Below, one piece after another: positions 21,834-33,540 of a stretch of 64,000 nt of DNA. Source of the stretch: Oreohelix idahoensis (lineage: Eukaryota; Mollusca; Gastropoda; Stylommatophora; Oreohelicidae); NCBI GenBank assembly GCA_024509875.1, contig JAMPIV010004467.1, forward strand, positions 1-64,000. Direction: 5' to 3'. Each line of letters begins with the position of its first letter. Positions within the stretch are counted from its first letter, which is position 1. The position numbers and the translations under genes are program-made. The notes beneath the pieces were generated by a model. That model did not search any database. It was not told the DNA's origin and worked only from the letters and a program-made list of their open reading frames with translations.

Positions 21834-23189
21834 TCACCCCACGATGTCATCGACTCTTCCTTTAAGTTCACAACAACGTGCTGCTCTTTCAAAATCAGAA
21901 ACATAACGAGCAGTAGTATTTGTGACATCATTATCATTGCTACTTTGGTTAATAACAATGCTTCTAGGCTCATGTCGAGCAAAATTAGCATAATTGCACT
22001 TATTATTCGTCGTTTGATCAAAAGATTTATCATCATTTCCTCTTTGTTTGAGACTATTATTATGTCTATAATCCCAGTCAAACTTGTTATGATTAACGTT
22101 TCTACTCCGCACAAAAAATCTGTCAGAAAAATTATTGCACGACTGAAAACTCTTCTTGTATTTGTCTGTACCATTATTTTCAAAATTCTGAGAATTAAAC
22201 TGTTGAGATACATTAACTTGTCTCTTATCTCTCTGAGAAGGAAAATTATTATTATATGAATTTCCTTGGTACTTTCTAACCTTAGAAACATCTCTCCTAC
22301 AAAAACTCTTTCCATTCTTTTCTTTGACAATATGCTTGTTTGCAGTATCATCTGCAGATCTATAAGTATCTTTATCGTTACGCCTATAATGGGTTTCATC
22401 CTTGGAACCACTACTTATAACTTTATCCATTGATATCATCTTATGAGAACTTCCAAAATCAGTTACTCGTTTAATCTTTGGGCTTTTAGCTTGAAATCTA
22501 TCAGGACTGACTGTTACCTTATCATTCTCTCTATTACACTGCCGCCAAGAATTGTTGCTATTGCAAGAAGAATCAAAAGATCTTCGAAAGTTATATCTTC
22601 CCCGAAAAGATATTTGTCTATCACATCTAACCTTTCTATCCGCAAAGATTGTATAGGGCTGGATCTTTGCTCTTTTAACCTGTTGGTAAACAACTTTCTG
22701 TCTAGCATTGTCCACATTTACAGAAGACCATATTCCGCTGTTCAAAATAACATCGAGTAGACCCTCTACTCTTTTTGTACTTTCTGCAATTTCAACATTT
22801 TTTTGTGAAATTTCTTCACTTAATTTCTTATTTAATTTGTCAAATGTCAAAACTTTACTTCTCTCCTCTGTTAACAATCTCTCAATCTTAATCATTTCCT
22901 CTCTCTCAGTCGTTAACTCTTCTAATTTGTCTTTCTCATCCTTTTCTTTATTTGCTCTAGTTTGACATGTTTCATTACCTAATATCTTACATTTCTTATC
23001 ATGAACTTTTAATTTGTCATGTATGTCTTTCTTTTCTTTCAGTTGGCAACTGATAATATCATTATCATCCAACACCTCATGAAGCATATTTATGTAAGTC
23101 TCTTCACGAACATTGCTCTCAATCTTTAATATGTCATACATTTCTTTTTTTCTCTTGAACTTCCTGTCTGAGATTACCAACTTCGTCAT
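21834..23189 (-). CDS. E4 Gag-like protein, second frame
   Basis: The 451-residue frame continues the upstream coiled coil (23134-23736) in another frame. Residues about 1-140 are Lys/Glu-rich coiled coil. Residues about 180-430 are rich in Asn, Ser and Arg, as in the RNA-binding part of the E1 and E2 Gags. Near the end the stretch SDFERAARC recalls FDFERANKC of E1, just before E1's zinc-like motif, but here the frame stops 12 residues later. No protease, integrase or RT follows. I infer a structural Gag of a non-autonomous element; homology beyond composition and that short motif is uncertain. Confidence 0.7.
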   Translation of the reverse strand: MTKLVISDRKFKRKKEMYDILKIESNVREETYINMLHEVLDDNDIISCQLKEKKDIHDKLKVHDKKCKILGNETCQTRANKEKDEKDKLEELTTEREEMIKIERLLTEERSKVLTFDKLNKKLSEEISQKNVEIAESTKRVEGLLDVILNSGIWSSVNVDNARQKVVYQQVKRAKIQPYTIFADRKVRCDRQISFRGRYNFRRSFDSSCNSNNSWRQCNRENDKVTVSPDRFQAKSPKIKRVTDFGSSHKMISMDKVISSGSKDETHYRRNDKDTYRSADDTANKHIVKEKNGKSFCRRDVSKVRKYQGNSYNNNFPSQRDKRQVNVSQQFNSQNFENNGTDKYKKSFQSCNNFSDRFFVRSRNVNHNKFDWDYRHNNSLKQRGNDDKSFDQTTNNKCNYANFARHEPRSIVINQSSNDNDVTNTTARYVSDFERAARCCELKGRVDDIVG

Positions 23190-23736
23190 CTTTGTCTTTC
23201 ACCCGAATTTCCAACTCTTTGTTCTTGTTCAATGCTGCATCTAACGCCGCATGTACTTTAGTAAGTTCCGTGTTTGACTTATCTAACTCATTTGCCAGTT
23301 TAGAGACTGTTTCGTGTAGTTTACTCACTTCAGTTGTAACTTTTAAACAATTGTCCCTTTCCCGTAGGGCACTCTGTTTGTTGACTTTTATTTGTTTCTC
23401 ACTTCCTAATTCCTTTTTCTGCTCATCAGGAATACCGTTGTGGATTATCTTGAATATACTTTGAACTACATGTCCGTGCTCAAGCTCAATATACTGTTTC
23501 AAAAACACACGAAGGTGCTGTAGCAAATCAATCAAATCCTTAGCCATTATTGAATTACAAACAAACTTAAAATTATGTTCAGCAAATAACTTTAGGGATA
23601 CTGACACATTAACCAACAAATCGTCCATAATCCATACTCCAAGTCGTGAACCACTCAATCCCTTTTCATCTCTACCTATCAACAATGCACACTCCAGCAT
23701 AGGCCTTATATCTGCAGGATTATTATCAAAATCCAT
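23134..23736 (-). CDS. E4 Gag-like protein, N-terminal frame
   Basis: The 200-residue frame starts MDFDNNPADIRPML at 23736, the first good ATG after the 5' LTR and leader. Residues about 1-105 look globular and helical. From about 106 to the end there is a heptad-rich coiled coil (ELDKSNTELTKVHAALD). It overlaps the next frame by 56 bases. A run of seven A on the coding strand (23145-23151) lies in the overlap and could be either a slippage site or an indel that broke one longer gene. I do not recognise a named family. Confidence 0.7.
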   Translation of the reverse strand: MDFDNNPADIRPMLECALLIGRDEKGLSGSRLGVWIMDDLLVNVSVSLKLFAEHNFKFVCNSIMAKDLIDLLQHLRVFLKQYIELEHGHVVQSIFKIIHNGIPDEQKKELGSEKQIKVNKQSALRERDNCLKVTTEVSKLHETVSKLANELDKSNTELTKVHAALDAALNKNKELEIRVKDKDDEVGNLRQEVQEKKRNV

Positions 23737-24606
23737 GGTGATTCAATCACCCAGTTAACTATATATCTATATCAGTATAATTATTAATGTCGCAAGTTTA
23801 TGTTTCAAGAAGTTCTGACAATTACCCTTCCATTTCACACAGTTAAGTATGTATACCAAAAACATTATTCATAAACTTTGTATCATCAATTCCTTTTCAA
23901 AGAACCTTTATAACATCATATTCATATGAGGGAAGATTACATATATCATACAACCATCAATACTTAGCATCAATACTAAATCCTAATAATATGTCTATAT
24001 AGAATTAGACAACAAAACAACCGATTTCAACAGTATAGGAGATGCAAAGCACAGGAAGGCTCGTTGACATAGTTAAGGCGACACAGTTCACACCACAAAC
24101 ATAACTACTTATCTTGAATGAAAACTCTTCTGTTCCTTTCCGTTAACACCCTGGATATCACAAATTTCAATGGTAAAACAATCGACAACAGAAAGGCATT
24201 GGAACTTGACACCTTGATTCCGCTCAGGTCCTCGATTCAGCACGCTACGTGCTAACACACCGCACAGGAAAGCAGGAAATGGGTCACCGTCTGTCAATTT
24301 CGTTGAAAGAAGGTACACCACTCGTTCCTACTGCCAGATGATTACTTGTACTGGTATACAGACGCCACTGTATATCATGACATCTCATAATCTTGAGTAA
24401 TAAATTCCTTGACTTGCGACTGTCACTTAAGTTAACAGTTCCCAGTTTAACTGATACTGAATAAGTATTCCCTGGGCCTGGATACAGCTCTCAAATGTGA
24501 TGTCTGTCTTTCATATACTAACGCCACTCAGGTTACAAGCTAACACTTGTGAATTAATATCACGCGAATTTCGCGGGTTTCAGATCCTATAAACCTAGCA
24601 CACCAC
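23737..24606 (-). other. E4 leader with presumed primer binding site
   Basis: Non-coding stretch between the 5' LTR and the Gag start. Read on the minus strand, one base past the LTR it begins TGGTGTGCTAGG, suiting a tRNA primer. No supported gene. Confidence 0.65.
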
Positions 24607-26032
24607 TGTAACTTTCACTGTCTATTGAAGGATTGGTGTATGGTGGATACGGTAAGGTGTCTATTGATTATCTGCTAACGTTACTGTTGTGTTGTGTATC
24701 TGGTAATGTCTACATTTGATACATACATATACGCCAGACAGGCAAACACTGTAGAAGTCTACTGGTAAGCGATGAACAGGTTCTCGATATAAATAGGCCA
24801 CGCCCACTCCGGGGCTATTTCTAAATACGTGTTAAGTTCCTGTCACCTCACATATTAAGTGCGTGTGTTGATCCAATCGTTCACGCCACAGGTGCATACA
24901 CACGAGTCATAAAGGGTTGTAAACGACTGGTGACATTTCATATGGGTTTATTCACGTCACAACACATTAATATGAAATACACATGGAATACCGTTCACAG
25001 CACAACACAAGATATAAATTACCACATAAGGACTGCGCACTCGGCAGCTACAATGATATCATAATACATGGCCTAGAGTACTCATATTAAACTCAGCGTT
25101 ATAAAGAATCCTGCCCTCAGCAGCTATCACGATTCATGGCCTAAAGTACTCTTATTAAACTTAGCACTATAAAGAATCCTGCACTCAGCAGTTATCATGA
25201 TTCATGGCCTAAAGTACTCTTATTAAACTCATCTCTATAAAGAATCCTGCACTCAGCAGCGATCATGATTCATGGCCTAAAGTACTCTTATTAAACTCAT
25301 CTCTATAAAAAATCCTGCACTCAGCAGCGATCATGATTCATGGCCTAAAGTACTCTTATTAAACTCATCACTATAAAGAATCCTGCACTCAGCAGCTATC
25401 ATGATTCATGGCCTAAAGTACTTTTATTAACTCAGCACTATAAACATGGCCTAAAGTACTTTTATTAACCTCAGCACTATAAAGAATCCTGCACTCAGCA
25501 GCTATCATGATTCATGGCCTAAAGTACTCTTATTAATCAATACTCCTCACACAGGAACTAATGGCCTTTAAAGACTGCACACTGCAGTTATAAACATTTC
25601 CACAATAATTCAAACTGCAGTTTTATACTACGCTGTATCCACAGCGAAATACTTGTCGACATATTAACTCAGCACTGTACAGGCATACACTTCCCAAAAA
25701 CACAGGCCCGACTTACTCCATCGAACGCCCGGAACACACTCCCCAGATAACACACTCGTCCCGCTGAAAAGCAGTCACGAGACTTTCTCACTGTTCACAC
25801 AACACAAACACTTGCGGGCTAGCAGCGAGCTTCTCTCACCCAACTCAAAACAATACAGAATAAATATATTAGCGCTTTTCACGCTGTCTGTAATCTGTCT
25901 CTCGAAACTATCACGAGATACTCTCTAAATAATTCGATAGCTAAGAAGCAAACAAGTGCTATAACTCAAAATCTATTTCAACTACTAACATACTCCAGTT
26001 TACTTCCCCTTACACTAAAACTGTCCGTTACA
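24607..26032 (-). repeat. 5' LTR of E4
   Basis: Direct repeat of 14363-15706, with ends TGTAAC and GTTACA that are inverted copies of each other. It is longer than the other LTR because its internal 67-base array has more units. Confidence 0.93.
25066..25545 (-). repeat. 67-base tandem repeats in the E4 5' LTR
   Basis: About eight units, one of them shortened (near 25446). Same unit as at 14838-15215. Confidence 0.9.
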
Positions 26033-28093
26033 CTGACTTGTGGGCAGAAACACTGACCAATGAAAGTCTGAAAATAGGAATTAAATATATACTAAATAAA
26101 AATATGCCACAGCACCTAAAACCAATAAATAACATTAATAAGAAAATAAAAAATCAGTGGAATAAAGAACCAGTTGCCTGGTGGAATAAAAGCTGTGCAG
26201 AAATTCACGAGAGAAGAAAAAGGGCCTTATAAAAATATTGCAATAACAGAACAGAAGAAAACTATGATGAGTATAAACATATTAGGAAGGAATCTAACAG
26301 AATAATATTTAAAGCCAAAGAAACTAACTGGAAGAAGTTTTTCCAGTCACTTAAACCACGCACTCAAATTAAAGAAGTCTGGAAGAAGCTTACGGCAATC
26401 AAAGGGAACAATAAGAAAACAATTATGCCAACAATCAAACTACCAAAGACAGCAGAAACAGATAAAGAAAAAGCTAATCCCTTGCTGAGTATTTCTATAA
26501 AGTCAGTGCAAAATGTAGTCTTGGACAGGAAGAAAATGAGAGAAGAGAAAGACTTAGGATACAGTTCTCAAACGAACTACCAAACCAGATAGATGAAACA
26601 AACTATTTAGATGCTGATATAACAGAGGAATCCGTAATTAGTGCAATATAAGAGAAATCTAATACTGTCTCAGGGCATGATATACTTAGTTATGAAATCT
26701 TTAAGAAAATACTAAAAAAAAACTATAAACGTAATAATTTCCCTATATAACAAAATCTTTAGCTTAGGAAAGATACCAAAAGCATGGAAAAAAGCTATGA
26801 TAGTACCCATCCTAAAACCAAATAAGGAAGCCCATGATGTAAGTTCATATAGGTCTATCTCCTTAACATCACAACTAGGTAAAATACTGGAAACTGTTGT
26901 TAACAAAAGAGTTAAATTCTATCTGGAAAAAATCAGTTATATAGCCCAAACCAGTCATGGTTTAGAGCAGACAGAAGTACAGTAGACCAGCTTGGAAGAT
27001 TAGAACATGATGTAAAGCTAACGTTCAAGAGGAAAGAGAAAACAGTGGCAGTCTTTCTAGATGTAGCAAGAGCTTATGATGAATGCTGGCGAGATGGAGC
27101 TCTTTACAAAATGAAAAAGATTGGCATTACTGGTAAAACCTATAGGTATCTAGAAAACTTTTTACAGGGCAGGTGATTTGCTGTACAGGTGAATAATGAT
27201 AGGTCAGAAATATATGAACAACAGAATGGGATTCCTCAGGGATCAGTGATTTCACATTCAATTTTCCCTATAGCTGTAAATGATTTAGCAGATGAATTTA
27301 ACGACATTAAGAATGCAAAATCACAATTTGCAGATGACTTCCATTTGGCGATCTGGAAAAACTTGGACCATGTTTACCAAAAACTTCAAAAACAAATAGA
27401 CACAGTTTCAGAGGGGATGAAAAATTGGGGCTTCCAAATTAATGTAAACAAAACAGTAGGTATGATATTCAGCAAAGGAAATTTATAAAAAACAAAAAAC
27501 AAAATCAATATAACCATTAAAGGACAAAAAATATGTACCTCCTCAACAACAAGATTTCTGGGCTTAACACTAGATAAACAACTAAAGTGGAATAAACATG
27601 AAGACAATTTAGGAGAAAGCTGTAGGTGACCCCTAAATGTACTAAGGATAGTAAAAGGTAATGGATGGGGGGCCAGCAATAAAATAATGCTTATGTTCTA
27701 CAAGTCTTTCATCAGGGGAAACTGGATTATTCCAGCATAGTCTATGACTTAGCTGCAGACGGAAGGAACTAAGATTAAATTATTGAAGTAAAGTAGCACA
27801 AGACGTGACCCACCCAGCACATAAAGCATTTGTCAAAAACCAACCAAGTGTATGGGACGTCCCCTTAAACAAAGATAGATATCCAACAGGGTGGAGAACT
27901 ATAGAAGATCTAACGCAGCTCAAAGAACTATCAAACACAATTAAAAATAGTAATAAATATAGAAGCAAAATACCACCCTTGGAACTAAAAATACCAATCA
28001 TAGACTACTCACTTACTGAAAAGATCAAACAAAACATAGAACATAAGGAAGCCAAAATGATAAGTAGAAAGTTCATAGATCAACTAACTAAAC
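26033..28093 (+). pseudogene. LINE A ORF2, RT region
   Basis: Resumes LINE A after E4. Frames with stops and shifts encode a non-LTR reverse transcriptase. VPILKPNKEAHDVSSYRSISLTS (26797-26985 frame) and NGIPQGSVISHSIF with the active site QFADDFHLAIW (27189-27488 frame) are clear. The same protein is found, also broken, on the minus strand in LINE A' (61371-64000). Several frameshifts, for example near 26230, 26480 and 27490, make this a dead copy. The 27805-28093 frame is the linker toward RNase H and is interrupted by a SINE. Confidence 0.88.
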
Positions 28094-28449
28094 CGGAGCC
28101 GCGCTAGCGTAGTGGTTACAACACCGCTCTGGCGACCGGGTGATTCAGGATCAAACCCGGGCGACGGCATTTGAGGATTTTTCGTCGACCGGGTTTTGGA
28201 CTGGATTAACTCGAGACCTGGCAAGAACATTTGAAGGAGTTTCGTCGACCAGGGATTGGCAGCTCCTGAGCCGACCCAGCTCTAATGGGTACCTCCGAAA
28301 TCGGCGAGTATCTGCCTGAATGGCGAGGGACACCTGCCTCTGTACAAGAAAAAAGGGATACTCACGTAAAATCAATGTCAGGTTAGACATTAAAAATAAC
28401 CTGAGATTTCGCCTCGAGTATTAGCGTGCGTACAAAAAAAAAAAAAATT
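28094..28449 (+). repeat. tRNA-derived SINE in LINE A
   Basis: Starts near GCCGCGCTAGCG, with A-box TAGCGTAGTGG (28105-28115) and B-box GATCAAACC (28149-28157), and ends in a run of A (28434-28447). The bases ACTAAAC flank it on both sides (28087-28093 and 28450-28456), a short target duplication. Its head resembles the SINE at 58199-58466, but the body differs. Confidence 0.9.
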
Positions 28450-28629
28450 ACTAAACAAAGTCTGGCCGTCTACACTGATGGATCCAAGGGTGATAGTGGG
28501 CAACTAGGTGCCGGAGTTGTAATACCACAATGGGGAATAAAAAAGAGCTACAGTGTAACTGAAGGGGCTTCGATTTTTACCGCAGAGATGGTAACAATTC
28601 TTAAAAGTTTAGTGATAATCGAAGATAAC
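28450..28629 (+). pseudogene. LINE A ORF2, RNase H N-terminal half
   Basis: The frame reads LAVYTDGSKGDSG...IFTAEMV, the first RNase H motifs, and is cut at 28629 where the E2 3' LTR begins. The continuation (IFTDSLSSLQAL, VWVPAH) is on the minus strand at 56489 and below, far away and inverted. This is one of the pieces of evidence for an inversion. Confidence 0.9.
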
Positions 28630-29863
28630 TGTTACTTGGTTTTTATAGCGTGATGCAAATGTTGATGTGTAATTGGCCAGGTATGCGTGTCGATGTCACC
28701 TGAACAGGGTAATGGTGCGGTGAAAATCTGGGTCACTCACGCTGACAGCATACATGGTCCTTGTACGATGATGATGTGAGACATGGGTGTGCAGACGCGA
28801 ATGTGTTTAGGATCATATATGGTATACAATGCACCCAGTCACACTCGTACAAAAGCCAATGATGGTTGTAACTACTGGAAACAGTTCATACATTTATTCA
28901 CAGCACTAACAGTAGAATCACACAGGAACAGTCAATGTAAACAGGTTCATGTACATCATGTTAACTGAAATCGCTTGGTACATATCAGTATTCTAAGGCT
29001 GGTGAACATTCACATATGTGGGCATGGTCAATAGTGGTATGTTCTTTAATGTACAGTTCATAATGCCGCTTTGGTATCCCTGACTGAACGCGTCAGATAC
29101 CTGAATAACTCCGTCATACAAAGGACGAGCCCATAACTCATGTAATCCTATTACCAGGGCCGTCGTTCAACTTGGCATAACACGCCAGTTACATCTTTTC
29201 ATGCTGTAGAATAGTGGCCATTACACATGCCTAAATATGACGTCAGCTGTGTACTCTTCATAAGCAGAATGCCTAAACTCTGCTATAATGTTTGTATAAA
29301 TATACCAGCATATATATAACTTCGTCACTGGACTTCTGTTCATATAAAGACGAATAGTCTTACATAGCTATCTTGAGCACGAAATATAAGTTCTGCATAC
29401 AGGATCTATGAGCTGTTCTCACCGCTAGGTAATCCTTTAACAAATTCTGCAACCGAATGCATAGTAATGATAAAGTCGGTGTTACTTTGAAACGAATCCT
29501 CAGAACACAATAAATAACACTGTCGTCATTCCTGACGTACAGTAAATTACTGGGGAAAACTGACAACGCAGTCACTTCGAAGATTTTCCTTTCCCAGGAT
29601 ACAACGCACATTCACGTCCCACAGAAACCAGAACCCAACTCTCCCTGACGGAAGTCTAATTTTGCGCTCTCCAACTGCGCATGGCACATCGCCCAGAACT
29701 GTTTACCTTTGACCCTAAAAGTCAAACACAATGAATGAACCAAAAAGGGAGATAAACCTTGACACAGCAAAGTTAAGACATAGTTACCTAACTTTGACCA
29801 GGGTGAACAAAAAATGCGTGAAATAAATTGACGTCTGAAACTCCGTCAAAAATGACCGCAACA
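28630..29863 (-). repeat. 3' LTR of E2
   Basis: On the plus strand it starts TGTTACTTG and ends GACCGCAACA. The first 142 bases recur at 36448-36589 and the rest recurs inverted at 56490-57594. An AATAAA signal on the minus strand lies near 28900. Confidence 0.93.
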
Positions 29864-30339
29864 TATTACTGCACCGCCCCTGTAAAAAAATGACACTTTT
29901 TTAAAAAAATATATCCATGAGCAAGATAGCACAAGAATCAATTATGTGCCCATGAAAGAATGAACCTAATATCAGGTACAATAGACGCATAAATAAAGCG
30001 TCTGGAGAGAGTAAAAATCATCCCCCATCACAAGAGAAAATATTTCCTCTAAGCAAAACAAACTCGGGAGGTAACATTTAAGAAACCTAAGTTGCTGGCA
30101 ATACCAATAATAGATATAAAAAATTGTCAAATACTATAATTATAGCAATATACAAATTTCATGAGTTACAATGCTATACTATCAACATATCTAATGGATA
30201 TATATCATGGATGGACATAACCAAATTTATTAAAGTCATTATACATCATCCAAATAACGACACAATTGTGTTAATATATATTATGACATTAAGAACAGAC
30301 AAAGTTTGGAAGTATATCAGGAGATCTAGTACACAAGAT
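29864..30339 (-). other. E2 3' untranslated region and polypurine tract
   Basis: On the minus strand the bases beside the LTR (29864-29883) read ACAGGGGCGGTGCAGTAATA, a polypurine-like tract comparable with E1. No gene is seen. The plus-strand frame at 30124-30546 is a shadow. Confidence 0.75.
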
Positions 30340-31536
30340 TTAAATGGAATCATGTGGGCATCTAGACAGTATGTCTGCTATCACATTATCCGAACCACGG
30401 ATAGCTTGCACCGTGAAATGGAAAGGTTGAAGAGCAATTGCATAACGAGTAGATCTCGAGCTCTTCAAATCCTTACTTTGCATAGCTGTAAGAGCTTTTT
30501 GGTCAGTTTCCATAATGAAATGCACGCCCAGAAGGAATCTTTGTAGCTTAAGAATGGACCAAACCATGGCCAACAATTCACGGTCTAAAACCGAGTAATT
30601 CCTTTTTGCCGCATTCAGCTTCCTAGAGATATACATTACAGTATGCAGAGTGCCTGAATACTCTTGCATTAGTGCCGCTCCAAGCTCAGTGGAAGAGGCA
30701 TCACTACGAAGGACACAAGTCTTATCAATCGTTGGTAGTCTTAAGATATGATGAGATGAGAATAAATTCTTAACCTGATCCAATGACGATTGGCATTCTT
30801 GGGATCAACGCACCATATTAGGAGAACCTTTTTTTAATAACGTTGAAAGTGGTGCCATAATGGAGGATAGATTCTCAATGAATCTTCCATAGAATTGTAT
30901 TAATCCCAAGAGACTACGTACTTGCTTTTTTGTCTTCGGAACCGAGATATTTAATATCTTCGAAATGTTTTGGTCCTCTGTCTTCAACAGACCATGACCA
31001 ACACGATGACCTAGGAAAGAGATTTCACTAAACCCAACAAAGGCTTTAGAGAGTTTTGCAGTCAAATTATGCTCACGTAGAGTAGACAGTAACTCAATTA
31101 AACCCGAATAGTGTTCTTCCCAAGTATCGCTGAAAAAACAGATGTCGTCTAAGTATGCGATGACATCTGTACGATATGATAGAATTCGTCGCATCATGCG
31201 CACAAAAGTTGCTGGGGCGTTCATAAGACCGAAAGGCATAAAATTCCACTGAAATAAACCCCTAGGTGTTGAAAAAGCAGTGAGAGGTTTGGCGTGTTCC
31301 GTCAAAGGATCTTGCCAGTAACCTTTCGACAAGTCTAGTTTAGTAAAGAATCTAGATTTAGAAAGTCTAATAAGTAGATCTTCTAATAAAGGCTTAGGTT
31401 CAGCATCAAACTTCGTAACTTGATTTAATTTGCGATAATCAACGCAAAGACGTGTGTTATTGTCTTTCTTTCGAACAATAACCATAGACGAAGAATAAGC
31501 CGAAGTGGATGGTTCAATTATTTTCAACTGAATCAT
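30340..31536 (-). pseudogene. E2 reverse transcriptase and RNase H
   Basis: Two frames, 30805-31536 (RT) and 30340-30783 (RNase H), closely match the E1 protein. RT shows CVDYRKLN, FTKLDLSKGYWQ and the active site AYLDDICFF. RNase H shows VLRSDASS, YSVLDRELLAM and ADILSR. A stop and a shift separate them near 30790-30805. The frame also ends upstream at 31536, where a stop separates it from the preceding segment. In a working element this would be one polyprotein after integrase. Confidence 0.92.
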
Positions 31537-31542
31537 TTCATC

Positions 31543-31928
31543 CTATTCTTTCTCGACTTGTGCTTGAAAATGAATAGGTATAGGGTATGGTCTTACTCTG
31601 ATCGGATTACGATCAGTAAGTATGATATCATGTTCAATAACATGTGTGTGTCCAGGAATGTCGGTAAGGACATCCTGAAATGATTGTAGCGTAGAGGATA
31701 CTTGACGCTGTTCCTCAAAAGACAAGTTCGAAGAGAGTGAACGTTTTTCCATGATTCCGTAGAATTAAGTGGAAGACCGGGAAGAGGTAATATAACATCA
31801 GAAAAAGTAGTTTCCTCATCCTGTATAACAGACAGGGATGAGATATGACCATGTTGGAATGGAGAATCGTCTGTCGTCTGGAAAATAGGCTGTAAATAGT
31901 CTGGTCGTTCAATAAATTCCGTAAGCAT
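31543..31928 (-). pseudogene. E2 segment between integrase and RT
   Basis: Frames 31593-31928 and 31543-31752 match the E1 stretch from the end of the integrase C-terminal domain (LTEFIERPDYLQPIF) to the start of RT (NPIRVRPYPIPIHF). The frame changes near 31740, so the polyprotein is broken. No separate domain is recognised. Confidence 0.85.
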
Positions 31929-32849
31929 ATTTATATGAAAGATTTATGTCTTCCATCAACATCGACAATATATTCGACATCCGAAATTTTAGAGACCTGT
32001 ATGGACCTTTCCAAGAAATGAGAAGTCTGTTCTCCCTCGAGGGAAGTAAGACAAACGCTTTGTCTCCAGGACAAAGTTGACGTAGGCGTCTTTTCTTATT
32101 AGCGAATCGTCTAGCATTTTCTTTAGCAAATTCTGATGATGAAGTAGCTAACCTGCATGATTAGATAATTTTTTTCCTAAGAGCAATGACATATTCATAT
32201 AACGATTGTGTATCATCGTCAATATTATCGGCAGTGATCAGATCGTGTAGCAAGGACATAGGACCTCGCGGTTGCGCGCCAAAGACAAGTTCAAAAGGAG
32301 AAAATCCTGTATGCTCGTTGGGAACCTATCTATAAGAAAAGAGGGCTGCAGGTAGGACCCTGTCACAATCATCAGGATGATCCTCCGTTATCTTGCCAAG
32401 TAAGTTCTTTAGTGTCCTATTAAGACGTTCAACCAATCCATTGGACATTGGATGATAAATACTACTGAGAGACCTTTTAATGTCCAGAGTAGCCATTACC
32501 TGAGACATAGTGTCCGCTATTAATTGAGTGCCGTGGTCTGATAGTATTTCTCCGGGAAATCCCAGACGAGAAAATATGAGCCAAAAGCATCTGCTATATC
32601 GACAGTTGATATGCTTTTAAGAGGAATAGCCTCTGGCCAACGCGTGTACATGTCAACGCAAGTAAGGATAAATTGATGTCCTCTGGCTGACTTAATCTTA
32701 AATGGGCCAATAATGTCTATTGCCATTTTCTGAAACGGTCGAATAGGAATATCTGCGGCCTGAATAGGTGCAGCATGTCTAGGACGTCTAGACTTGACCT
32801 CTTGACAAATTTTGCAAGATCGGCAATAAATTCGTTTGTCCTTGTTCAC
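31929..32849 (-). pseudogene. E2 integrase core and C-terminal part
   Basis: Frames at 32520-32849 and 32326-32508 cover the zinc-binding cysteines (CRSCKICQ), the first Asp (AIDIIGPF), the region of the second Asp and the NGLVERLNRTLK block with the catalytic Glu. Shifts near 32515 and 32320 and stops below 32320 break the gene; the stretch down to 31929 matches the E1 integrase C-terminal part in pieces. Integrase would join element cDNA to host DNA. Confidence 0.88.
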
Positions 32850-32890
32850 GAATGGCCAAAAGAAAGACGCAAGGCTCTAGTCTTAGTTCT

Positions 32891-33540
32891 TTAAAAACCC
32901 ATATGTCCAGCACACTGAGAATCGTGTGCATGTTGAAGAATTAAAGCTCTCATACACTTAGGCACAACAATTTGCGAATGCATAGACTTGTCCGAGTGTT
33001 GTACCATTCGTACCAATATACCATTCTTCATAGTGATATACGATCTGTGATTCGTATTCTGATTAGGATCACTTTTCTTTGCGAGAAGGAAGAATTTCTT
33101 TAAAGAAGGATCTTCTTCTTGTCGTTTAACAAACGAGTCATGCGAAATCACCAAGTGATCGTCTTGGCTATCAACTCCATTACTATCATCAGATGAAGTT
33201 GGAGGAATAAGAGCTTGGGCTCTTGTTACCACTGCATTGACCGTTTGGATGTTTTGTTCCTCCCAACTAGAAATTTGTTGCGGGGTGCATTCCTTAACCC
33301 CATGAATACGACCGATTATAAGATCCGCAATAGGATTAGGAAGAAGACACGCGTGGACATCTCTTGTAAAGAAGGGAGTGTCAATGCTAATGATAGCAGT
33401 AGGTTATTTTTCCACGGTACCACCAAATGTAACACATTTGACCACCTTTCCCGTGTAACAGCGCTTATCTATGAGAGACTGTCTAACCCCGACAGTAGTA
33501 CATCCAGAATAAAAAAGCACTGAGACTAGACTATCATTTA
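32891..33540 (-). pseudogene. E2 protease, linker and integrase N-terminus
   Basis: The 32891-33232 frame runs from the VTRAQA linker to the integrase zinc-finger histidines (QHAHDSQCAGHMGF) without the break seen at this point in E1. Upstream, the protease region is homologous to E1, but the active-site stretch reads LFYSG instead of LFDSG, so the catalytic Asp is changed to Tyr. A stop also lies in this region. The protease is therefore dead. Confidence 0.87.

Larger units (their letters stand above)
14363..26032 (-). mobile_element. Non-autonomous, Gag-only LTR element E4
   Basis: Direct repeats 14363-15706 and 24607-26032 are the LTRs, and the 5-base duplication CTGAC (14358-14362 and 26033-26037) marks the insertion in LINE A ORF2. 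The element reads on the minus strand: a purine tract lies beside the left LTR (15707-15728) and a TGGTGTGC primer-site-like sequence beside the right LTR. The only element gene is a Gag-like coiled-coil protein (21834-23736); no protease, integrase or RT is present. LINE B copy 1 has inserted between 16504 and 20563. Without that insert the element is about 7.6 kb. Confidence 0.9.

Noticed and set aside
21701..22411. 236-residue minus frame, rich in Ile and Met
   Set aside because: Shadow of the E4 Gag-like frame in a third frame; composition unlike a real protein.
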